Notes under the pieces: model-generated
What the model was told of the DNA's origin: nothing
Database searches by the model: none
The model's input: only the letters and a program-made list of their open reading frames with translations
Assembly (NCBI GenBank): GCA_020025015.1
Contig: JAHHSV010000023.1
Coordinates: 1 to 21,464, forward strand
DNA length: 21,464 nucleotides
From: Anaeroplasmataceae bacterium
GTDB taxonomy: Bacteria; Bacillota_I; Bacilli_A; Acholeplasmatales; Anaeroplasmataceae
Direction of reading: 5' to 3'
Program-made: the position numbers and the translations under genes
Shown: in pieces, positions 15,746-21,464 of the stretch
Numbering within the stretch: position 1 is the first letter of the stretch
Layout of the letters: each line of letters opens with the position of its first letter

Positions 15746-15805
15746 TATAACATACCTGCATTAAGGCTAATAGGAATTCAATTAATATTATAGTTTTAAA
15801 AAATC

Positions 15806-15842
15806 AAAAAAAGCCTAAATTTCAACATTTTTAGGCTTTTTC
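15806..15842 (-). terminator. Terminator after engB
   Basis: AAAAAGCCTAAA (15808-15819) and TTTAGGCTTTTT (15830-15841) form a perfect 12-bp stem with a 10-base loop. On the - strand a run of seven T follows. It lies about ten bases after the engB stop and separates this operon from the glyQS promoter. The T/A tails make it potentially bidirectional. Confidence 0.92.
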
Positions 15843-15851
15843 TAAATATTT

Positions 15852-16448
15852 TTATTCACTTTTTTCTAAGTGAAGCTCCATCTCTTCCTTAACAAAGTTT
15901 AAACCTAGGTTTTTTTCAGAAGATGTTATGATTAATCTATCATCCTTTGTTAGATTAAAGGCCTCCTTAATAGCCTCCTTATTCTTCTTTCTTTCACTAT
16001 TTTTTACCTTGTCGCTTTTAGTTGCAATAACGCAAACTGGTATCTTGTAATACTTCAAATAATTATACATAGTTATGTCATCAGCCGTAGGCTTATGACG
16101 ATAATCAACAAGCAAGAAAACAAGCTTTAGATTTTGGCTTGTAGCTAGGTAATTTTCAATCATTTTGCCAAAGGATTCCTTAACTGATTTTGAAACCCTC
16201 GCATAGCCATAGCCTGGTACGTCAATTAAGTAAAAGCTTTCATTTAATAAAAACACATTTAAGGTTTGGGTCTTACCTGGATTTTGACTAGTCTTAGCTA
16301 GCTTATGCTGATTAGTTAAGGCATTAATAAAGCTAGATTTACCAACATTGCTTCTACCACAAAGCATAAATTCTGGTAAGTTATTTACATTTTCAATACC
16401 ATCGTTATCAACAGCCGACTTAATAAAAACAGCCTTTGTTATTTCCAT
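15852..16448 (-). CDS. engB: Ribosome biogenesis GTPase YsxC/EngB
   Basis: A 198-residue TRAFAC-class GTPase needed for assembly of the large ribosomal subunit. The G1 loop is GRSNVGKSS (residues 31-39), G2 lies in the segment GKTQTLNVF, G3 is DVPGYGYA near residue 75, G4 is TKSDK near residue 144 and G5 is TSSEKNLG. The length is standard. Its ATG lies inside the end of the PHP gene (10-base overlap) with GGAGGAA upstream, so the two genes are likely translated together. It is the last gene of the operon, followed by a strong terminator. Confidence 0.97.
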   Translation of the reverse strand: MEITKAVFIKSAVDNDGIENVNNLPEFMLCGRSNVGKSSFINALTNQHKLAKTSQNPGKTQTLNVFLLNESFYLIDVPGYGYARVSKSVKESFGKMIENYLATSQNLKLVFLLVDYRHKPTADDITMYNYLKYYKIPVCVIATKSDKVKNSERKKNKEAIKEAFNLTKDDRLIITSSEKNLGLNFVKEEMELHLEKSE

Positions 16449-17263
16449 CGCATTTCCTCCAAATCATAACCAAGCATTTCTGCAATTGGTCTAAATTCAT
16501 CTAAGCTTAAGGTAGCTGTACCTATATTAGCATGGCTATTATCACCATGGCAATCACTACCTGCTGAAATTATGAAATTATGCTCCCTAGCAATTTTTTG
16601 AAGCCTAATATCATCAGCGGCGGTATTTTTAGGATACTTAGCCTCAATTCCATCAAAAGGTAGGTCTAGAAGCATATTTAAGGTTTCTTCCTTTAGTAAA
16701 ACTGGATGAGCTAAAATTACAACGCAATTGTTTTTATGTAAAAAATCTACCGCATCCTTAGGACTAGTTTTTACAACTGGAATATAGGCCTTACTGCTAT
16801 TAGATATATACTTTTGAGCTTCCTCCTTAGAAATATTATTAACCTCCATTAAATTTCTAAGCATATTTGCTCTAGTTATTGAATGAATTTTATATTCCTT
16901 TAATAGGTCAGCAAGATCATAATCTACGCCATAAAACTCTTTGATTTTTTCCATCATTTTAACGGCTCTATCCTTACGCTTTTCTAAAAAATCATGGCTA
17001 AATTCCACCATCTCATCTGGAATAATGCCATTTTTAAACAAGCCAACAATATGAACAGATTCTCCATTTAAATGACTAGAAAATTCAATACCAGGAAAGA
17101 TTCTATTTCTATATTCACTTGGAATTAATGAGGCCCCAATAACTGTATCATGATCAGTTATGGCAAAGGCTGTAACCCCATTGCTAAAGGCCTTATTAGC
17201 TAGTGATTCAATTGTATCAATACCATCACTATAAACTGTATGATTATGTAAATCAAATTTCAC
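16439..17263 (-). CDS. PHP-domain phosphoesterase (YciV/RNase AM-like)
   Basis: A 274-residue protein of the PHP superfamily with the metal ligands in order: HNH (His6, His8), Asp13, TDHD (Asp37, His38), a Glu in PGIEFSSH near residue 59, VHIVGL near residue 70, LAHP near residue 190 and SDCHGDN near residue 237. Related family members hydrolyse 3',5'-nucleotide bisphosphates or trim RNA 5' ends. Which substrate this one uses cannot be told from sequence alone. The start is GTG with GAGGTG five bases upstream. The gap to the carboxypeptidase stop codon is two bases, and it overlaps engB by 10 bases. Confidence 0.88.
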   Translation of the reverse strand: MKFDLHNHTVYSDGIDTIESLANKAFSNGVTAFAITDHDTVIGASLIPSEYRNRIFPGIEFSSHLNGESVHIVGLFKNGIIPDEMVEFSHDFLEKRKDRAVKMMEKIKEFYGVDYDLADLLKEYKIHSITRANMLRNLMEVNNISKEEAQKYISNSSKAYIPVVKTSPKDAVDFLHKNNCVVILAHPVLLKEETLNMLLDLPFDGIEAKYPKNTAADDIRLQKIAREHNFIISAGSDCHGDNSHANIGTATLSLDEFRPIAEMLGYDLEEMRWK

Positions 17264-17265
17264 AA

Positions 17266-18744
17266 TTACACCTCGTAAATATCTTTAAATTTATTTATTA
17301 AATAGTCTATATAATACTTAGGATTAAAAGGCTCACCAGTCGCCTTTATTAACAATTCATTAGTGTCATATAAAGCACCATATTTATGTATTTTATCCTT
17401 TAACCAAGCCAAAATTGGCTTTAGATTACCTTCTAATAAAAGCTTATCATAATCAAGCTCCTGTTTCATTTTATTTAGAAGCTGAGCGCCAATTGCACTA
17501 CCTAAAACATAGGTTGGAAAATAGCCAAAATCACTTGACCAGTGGACATCCTGATAACAGCCTTCCTTCTTATTATGCGGTCTAATTCCTAGATAATTTT
17601 CCATTAAATCGTCGAAGGTTTTACTAATATCACTAACCTTTAAATCACCGTTATATAAGCCCTTTTCAATCTTATATCTAATTAAAACATGAATAGGATA
17701 GGTAAGCTCATCGGCTTCAGTTCTATAGTATGATGCACTAACCATATTAATTATTTTATAAAGCTCTAAATTACTATACTTTTTAAAAACCGGGAAAAGC
17801 TCTTCTAGCTTTGGCTTTATAAAGCTTATAAAATTTATATCCCTACCAATATAGTTTTCAATAAAGCGTGACTGAGATTCATCCATACTCATTGAAGCTG
17901 AGCTATATAAGGCTGTATGTAAATATTTAGGCTCTAAGTCTAAGGCATATAGAGCATGGCCTGTTTCATGCATAACTGAATACATATTAGAAAAAACATT
18001 ATCTAAAAGATAGGCTGTAGTTATTCTTGCATCATTCTTTGTTAAAGGTATTGTATAAGGATGAATTGTTTCTCTTACTGTACCTCTATCACTGGTATAG
18101 CCTAAAATATCAGTTAAATATTTAGTAAGCTCACGTTGCTTTTCTAAAGGAAATTCACCTAAATTTGGCATTTTATCATTAGTAGCTAAAATTCTTTTAA
18201 TTAGTGGCAATAATTCCTTTTCTATCAAGCTAAAAAGCTCATCGTATTCCTTAACTCCAAAGCCCTTTTCAAAATCATTTAATAAAACATCATAGCCCTT
18301 TTTATCATCTGTTTCTAAAAGGCTAATATATTCCTTATAATAAGAAACAAGCTCATCAAGCTCCTTTTCAAAGCCACCATAATCTAAGGTGCTTCTACCT
18401 TCCTCCCAAGCCATATAAGCCCTATTTTGATTATTTAAGTGCTTAATCAATTTATCACTTGGTATTTTATCTAGCTTTTCGATTTCTAATTTTTCTAGCT
18501 CTACTATTCTTTTTTGGTGTGGCTCTAGATTAGAATCTAGGCTTAAATCATTTATAATGTTTTTAAACTCTAAGCCTCTTCTAAGCTCAATAGCTTTGCT
18601 GTTAAGCTTAGCCTGCAGGTCATAGCTATATTCTCTTGCTTTAGCAGGTGAATCAGTCGTTGCATCATAATAAAGAACACCTGAAAGATATGAAATTTCA
18701 TCAGTCCTTTTCTTAAGCTCATAATATTTATTAAAATTATCCAT
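17266..18744 (-). CDS. M32 family metallocarboxypeptidase
   Basis: A 492-residue cytoplasmic zinc carboxypeptidase of the Taq/Pfu (M32) family, which removes C-terminal residues from peptides. The zinc site HETGH lies near residue 260 (SVMHETGHALYALDL), with the downstream Glu in SMSMDESQSRFIENYIGR. The family motifs HPYTIPLTKNDARITTAY and CYQDVHWSSDFGYFPTYVLGSA are present. The length matches the family (about 500). It is the first gene of the operon with the PHP gene and engB. The ATG at 18744 has AGGAGG seven bases upstream. Confidence 0.95.
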   Translation of the reverse strand: MDNFNKYYELKKRTDEISYLSGVLYYDATTDSPAKAREYSYDLQAKLNSKAIELRRGLEFKNIINDLSLDSNLEPHQKRIVELEKLEIEKLDKIPSDKLIKHLNNQNRAYMAWEEGRSTLDYGGFEKELDELVSYYKEYISLLETDDKKGYDVLLNDFEKGFGVKEYDELFSLIEKELLPLIKRILATNDKMPNLGEFPLEKQRELTKYLTDILGYTSDRGTVRETIHPYTIPLTKNDARITTAYLLDNVFSNMYSVMHETGHALYALDLEPKYLHTALYSSASMSMDESQSRFIENYIGRDINFISFIKPKLEELFPVFKKYSNLELYKIINMVSASYYRTEADELTYPIHVLIRYKIEKGLYNGDLKVSDISKTFDDLMENYLGIRPHNKKEGCYQDVHWSSDFGYFPTYVLGSAIGAQLLNKMKQELDYDKLLLEGNLKPILAWLKDKIHKYGALYDTNELLIKATGEPFNPKYYIDYLINKFKDIYEV

Positions 18745-18777
18745 TATAGCACCTCCTAAAGCTTAAACACTTAGTAG

Positions 18778-18786
18778 ATTATACCA
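18778..18786 (-). promoter_or_regulatory. Promoter of the M32-PHP-engB operon (extended -10)
   Basis: On the - strand TGGTATAAT gives a consensus -10 (18778-18783) with the extended TG. The -35 region 17 bases further upstream (TTTATT) is poor. It lies about 34 bases before the carboxypeptidase start codon. Confidence 0.65.
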
Positions 18787-18811
18787 TAAATACCCTTTAG
18801 AATAAAATAAA

Positions 18812-18840
18812 TTGAATTATTTAGGAAAATAGATTACAAT
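18812..18840 (+). promoter_or_regulatory. yidD promoter
   Basis: TTGAAT (18812-18817), exactly 17 bases, then TACAAT (18835-18840) form a good SigA-type promoter. The start codon of yidD follows 17 bases later, with GGTGAT as the ribosome binding site. Confidence 0.8.
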
Positions 18841-18857
18841 ACATTCGGTGATTACTA

Positions 18858-19151
18858 ATGAGAAAATTAGCAATAAAATTAATTAACTGGTATCAAACAA
18901 AAATATCGCCAAACACTTGTCCTAAGTGTAGGTTTACGCCTACATGTAGTCAGTATGCTAAGGAATGCTTTATGCGTTTTAATTTCTTTAAGGCATCCAT
19001 GCTAACAATTTGGCGTCTTTTACGCTGTAATCCATTTCATAAAATGGCTTACGATCCCGTACCTGAGCCTAAAAGAAAAAAGAAGCTTTTAGATGAAAAT
19101 GGCAATAAAATAGTCAATGAAAATCAAAATCCAAACGATGATTCAATATAA
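18858..19151 (+). CDS. yidD: Membrane protein insertion efficiency factor YidD
   Basis: A 97-residue protein carrying the YidD signatures: NWYQTKISPNTCPKCRFTPT followed by CSQYAKECF, then IWRLLRCNPFHKMAYDPVP. YidD is a small amphipathic, membrane-associated protein that helps YidC insert membrane proteins. Here it stands alone rather than in the usual rpmH-rnpA-yidD-yidC neighbourhood. The C-terminal 25 residues are a charged tail (KRKKKLLDENG onward) without clear homology. It is transcribed from its own promoter and closed by a strong terminator before the CRISPR array. Confidence 0.96.
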   Translation: MRKLAIKLINWYQTKISPNTCPKCRFTPTCSQYAKECFMRFNFFKASMLTIWRLLRCNPFHKMAYDPVPEPKRKKKLLDENGNKIVNENQNPNDDSI

Positions 19152-19160
19152 CAAATATTA

Positions 19161-19198
19161 AAAAAGCATGATTCTATTACGGGAAATCATGTTTTTTT
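19161..19198 (+). terminator. Bidirectional terminator between yidD and the CRISPR array
   Basis: CATGATT (19167-19173) pairs with AATCATG (19185-19191). The hairpin is flanked by five A (19161-19165) on the left and seven T (19192-19198) on the right, so it works as an intrinsic terminator on both strands. It ends yidD transcription and would also end leftward transcription of the CRISPR array, whose terminal repeat starts 16 bases away. Confidence 0.88.
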
Positions 19199-19213
19199 AT
19201 GCTACTTTTTTTA

Positions 19214-19249
19214 AAATAATCCTATTCAAATTTAGCAGGGGTCGGAATC
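19214..19249 (-). repeat. Degenerate terminal CRISPR repeat
   Basis: From 19223 onward this copy matches the consensus repeat exactly. In the first nine bases only one or two match. Degeneration of one half of the last repeat is the usual mark of the leader-distal end of an array, so the leader should be at the right-hand end. Confidence 0.9.
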
Positions 19250-20699
19250 ACAATCGTTGGCGCAGTTTCATTAAAAGCTGTTGTAGCATATTCAAATTTA
19301 GCAGGGGTCGGAATCCATTTATGAGTATTCGCCTAACACATTATTGTTGTAGCATATTCAAATTTAGCAGGGGTCGGAATCTAAGCTAGTTATAAGTCTA
19401 TTATTAATAAAGTTGTAGCATATTCAAATTTAGCAGGGGTCGGAATCTATATAACTAATCAAAAAATAAAAAAAAGGTTGTAGCATATTCAAATTTAGCA
19501 GGGGTCGGAATCTGGGTTGTCCGCAATCATAGCTTGAGTGGCGTTGTAGCATATTCAAATTTAGCAGGGGTCGGAATCGGAATACCTTGTGAATAAACCT
19601 GGTCAGTTGTTGTAGCATATTCAAATTTAGCAGGGGTCGGAATCCAAGATCGTTAACATTCATTTTAATAAGCTGTTGTAGCATATTCAAATTTAGCAGG
19701 GGTCGGAATCCATTAGCATTGTTTAATTCAAATAGAGAATGTTGTAGCATATTCAAATTTAGCAGGGGTCGGAATCCTAAGCTCATTACTTATTACCTCC
19801 ATTATTGTTGTAGCATATTCAAATTTAGCAGGGGTCGGAATCTTGTTCAGTCCTTCAGTATTTCTACCTACTGTTGTAGCATATTCAAATTTAGCAGGGG
19901 TCGGAATCAAGCAATAGAAGAAGAAAAAGCACGCATAAGTTGTAGCATATTCAAATTTAGCAGGGGTCGGAATCGGCGGCTTATACACTAACACGTTAGG
20001 CTAGTTGTAGCATATTCAAATTTAGCAGGGGTCGGAATCAAAATATACGCAAAGGTTTTGAAACAGGCTGTTGTAGCATATTCAAATTTAGCAGGGGTCG
20101 GAATCCTACATTTGTAACTCTATCGTAATATATCTGTTGTAGCATATTCAAATTTAGCAGGGGTCGGAATCTAAGCCTATTAAAGGAGCAAAGGGAGTCT
20201 AGTTGTAGCATATTCAAATTTAGCAGGGGTCGGAATCAATACTTGGCAACATTAAAAGGATAAGCCAGTTGTAGCATATTCAAATTTAGCAGGGGTCGGA
20301 ATCGCACGCTTGTTGGCATTTTTCACAAAGCTAGTTGTAGCATATTCAAATTTAGCAGGGGTCGGAATCTTAGGTTTATTAAGAATTGAGGTATGTATTG
20401 TTGTAGCATATTCAAATTTAGCAGGGGTCGGAATCGCCGATGAGAGCGATGTCTACAAGATACTCGTTGTAGCATATTCAAATTTAGCAGGGGTCGGAAT
20501 CTTGCTTTGGTTTACTTGCCACCGTGAAAAAGTTGTAGCATATTCAAATTTAGCAGGGGTCGGAATCCTCTCATAATGTCGGTAACCATCATACCAAGTT
20601 GTAGCATATTCAAATTTAGCAGGGGTCGGAATCCATTGCTGCGATAGCTGCCGCTTACATCTTGTTGTAGCATATTCAAATTTAGCAGGGGTCGGAATC
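19214..20699 (-). CRISPR. CRISPR array, 22 identical 36-bp repeats plus one degenerate, 22 spacers
   Basis: On the + strand the repeat begins GTTGTAGCATATTC, continues AAATTTAGCAGG and ends GGTCGGAATC (36 bp). Full copies start at 19280, 19346, 19412, 19477, 19543 and then every 66 bases to 19939, at 20004, and every 66 bases to 20664. All 22 full copies look identical. Twenty spacers are 30 bp; those at 19448-19476 and 19975-20003 are 29 bp. The spacers are all different. The repeat has no strong internal hairpin, which with 36/30 spacing and the neighbouring Csn2-like gene fits type II-A. I assign the - strand as transcribed, from the degenerate left repeat, a promoter at the right edge and the terminator at the left. 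Confidence 0.98.
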
Positions 20700-20777
20700 C
20701 CATAGCTTGAATATAATATCACTCAAACTATAAATTTACAATAGAAATGATATATAATATATCTAGAGGTGATAAAA
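20700..20777 (-). promoter_or_regulatory. CRISPR leader with predicted array promoter
   Basis: A 78-bp AT-rich region lies between the rightmost repeat and the Csn2-like gene. On the - strand TTGTAA (20736-20741), 17 bases and TATTAT (20713-20718) make a promoter whose start would fall about seven bases before the first repeat. This short leader would serve both leftward array transcription and spacer acquisition at the right end. Confidence 0.65.
20753..20771 (+). promoter_or_regulatory. Candidate promoter and ribosome binding site of the Csn2-like gene
   Basis: TATAAT at 20753-20758 and AGAGGTG at 20765-20771 precede the ATG at 20778. No good -35 box lies at 16-18 bases. The Shine-Dalgarno, six bases before the ATG, is convincing; the promoter is tentative. 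It would diverge from the array promoter inside the same leader. Confidence 0.5.
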
Positions 20778-21464
20778 ATGAAATTAAATTTTAACAAAAA
20801 CAACAAAAATTTTTCATATGACTTAAGAAAGATTAATATAATTTATGGTCATAGCGAATCCGGAAAGACTAGATTATTTAGTGAATTATCGGAAGCATTG
20901 TCTGGCAAAGACAAATCATACACACTAAATAATTTCCCTATATCTAAAAACGACAACATAGTAATACCAATATCAAACAATGAATCAATAATAGAGCAAT
21001 TAAAGTTAACATCAAAAAGTAATGTAAGAAAATTATATTTTGACAAATTAAATGATTATTTTGACTCAAACAACATTATTAAAGAAATAAACGAAAACCT
21101 CAAAGAAGCAAACAATATATTAAGAAAATGTTGTTCTTCTATTTTATGTGACGATTTGGAAATAAAATTAGATGTAGACTCTGACTCATTAATTAACAAC
21201 AATATCAAAGTTGAACTAAAGAACAATTCTTTATCTAATTCTAAAGCAAAAAGATTATTATTTTCGCTAATAAATAATATAAACTCAGATAAAGAAAATG
21301 TTTTTATACTAATTGATGATTTTGACTCTGCATTCGATGAGCAACAAACTATAGACTTTTTAAATTCTATATCTTGTTATAAGTATACGTTTATTTTATT
21401 TACAAACAAACCGACCTCATTGCCCTACGCAATTAATAATTATGGAATATACACTCTTAAAAAC
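20778..21464 (+). CDS. csn2: Csn2-like CRISPR adaptation protein with intact P-loop (partial, runs off the window)
   Basis: 229 residues are visible with no stop before the window end. The overall flow follows short Csn2 proteins (about 220 residues). The N terminus MKLNFNKNNKNF parallels MNLNF in Streptococcus pyogenes Csn2. A helical middle follows, then DDLEIKLDVDSDSLINNN and IKVEL. The C-terminal part ENVFILIDDF to FILFTNKPTSLPYAINNYG matches the Csn2 pattern of a strand, a helix and a strand ending in a proline turn. Unlike known Csn2, which lost nucleotide-binding residues, it has Walker A GHSESGKT (residues 24-31), a signature-like LSNSK (152-156) and Walker B-like ILIDD (177-181), the order of an ABC/RecF-type ATPase head. 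Csn2 forms a ring on DNA ends during spacer acquisition. The alternative is an unrelated small ABC-type ATPase. The end is probably only a few codons beyond the window. Confidence 0.7.
   Translation, partial: MKLNFNKNNKNFSYDLRKINIIYGHSESGKTRLFSELSEALSGKDKSYTLNNFPISKNDNIVIPISNNESIIEQLKLTSKSNVRKLYFDKLNDYFDSNNIIKEINENLKEANNILRKCCSSILCDDLEIKLDVDSDSLINNNIKVELKNNSLSNSKAKRLLFSLINNINSDKENVFILIDDFDSAFDEQQTIDFLNSISCYKYTFILFTNKPTSLPYAINNYGIYTLKN

Noticed and set aside
15679..15805. Possible T-box riboswitch before glyQS
   Set aside because: The transcript leader is under 60 bases from the predicted promoter and lacks the T-box sequence and a terminator/antiterminator pair. The hairpin further upstream belongs to engB.
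18736..18744. TGCTATAAT-like -10 box overlapping the carboxypeptidase start codon
   Set aside because: It coincides with the ribosome binding site and start codon, and a better promoter lies 34 bases upstream.
19850..19863. A 14-base identity (GTCCTTCAGTATTT) between spacer 10 and the group II intron at 1635-1648, which would suggest self-targeting
   Set aside because: Only 14 of 30 spacer bases match and the flanks diverge at once. Given 22 spacers and AT-rich sequence, one such match by chance is not surprising.
19168..20722. Several open frames of 63-118 codons on both strands across the CRISPR array, with repeated peptides
   Set aside because: The repeat plus spacer unit is 66 bases, a multiple of three, and the repeat has no stop in some frames, so open frames arise automatically. 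The peptides merely repeat the translated CRISPR repeat.
20849..21046. Open frame of 65 codons on the - strand
   Set aside because: It is antisense to the Csn2-like gene, which has a good ribosome binding site and clear protein motifs.

Overview
The window is AT-rich, compact, standard-code bacterial chromosome. It most resembles an AT-rich member of the Bacillota/Mycoplasmatota border (Bacilli, Erysipelotrichia or RF39-like lineages). The grounds are a single-chain glycyl-tRNA synthetase, the order glyQS-dnaG-rpoD-trmK, a long-form HPF, strong AGGAGG ribosome binding sites, TTGACA/TATAAT-type promoters and a Csn2-type CRISPR locus. This placement is inference from gene content, not a taxonomic assignment.

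Layout. Positions 80-1991 (- strand) hold a complete-looking group IIC intron with its reverse transcriptase/maturase. It sits a few bases beyond the rho-independent terminator of hpf, the usual niche of this intron class. From 2028 to 4602 (- strand) come hpf, a short ComF-like zinc-ribbon protein, a DUF3137 membrane protein and lemA, separated by terminator hairpins and with their own promoters. From 4658 to 15678 (- strand) lies a long co-directional cluster: glyQS, dnaG, rpoD, trmK, priA, fmt, a six-TM protein with a degenerate HD-GYP-like domain, a TSCPD protein and metK. A good promoter stands in front of glyQS, so the cluster joins tRNA charging, priming, the main sigma factor, replication restart, initiator-tRNA formylation and SAM synthesis. 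From 15852 to 18744 (- strand) is an M32 carboxypeptidase-PHP-engB operon. It diverges from yidD (+ strand) across a short intergenic region with a promoter for each side.

The right end is a type II-like CRISPR locus: 22 perfect 36-bp repeats plus one half-degenerate terminal repeat, with 22 spacers of 29-30 bp. A bidirectional terminator lies on the left and a 78-bp leader on the right. Across the leader, divergently oriented, is an apparent Csn2-family protein that runs off the window. Unlike textbook Csn2, whose P-loop is lost, this one shows an intact Walker A (GHSESGKT), a signature-like LSNSK and a Walker B-like ILIDD. The terminal repeat, the promoter and the terminator all point to leftward transcription of the array. 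The other strand, however, begins with the Cas9-repeat-like GTTGTAGC. No cas9, cas1, cas2 or tracrRNA is inside the window.

The most interesting points are the Csn2-like protein with preserved ATPase motifs, its divergent placement from the array, the terminator hairpin that carries the next gene's Shine-Dalgarno at 3042-3080, the ComF remnant, and the absence of TGA stops among the 18 complete genes.
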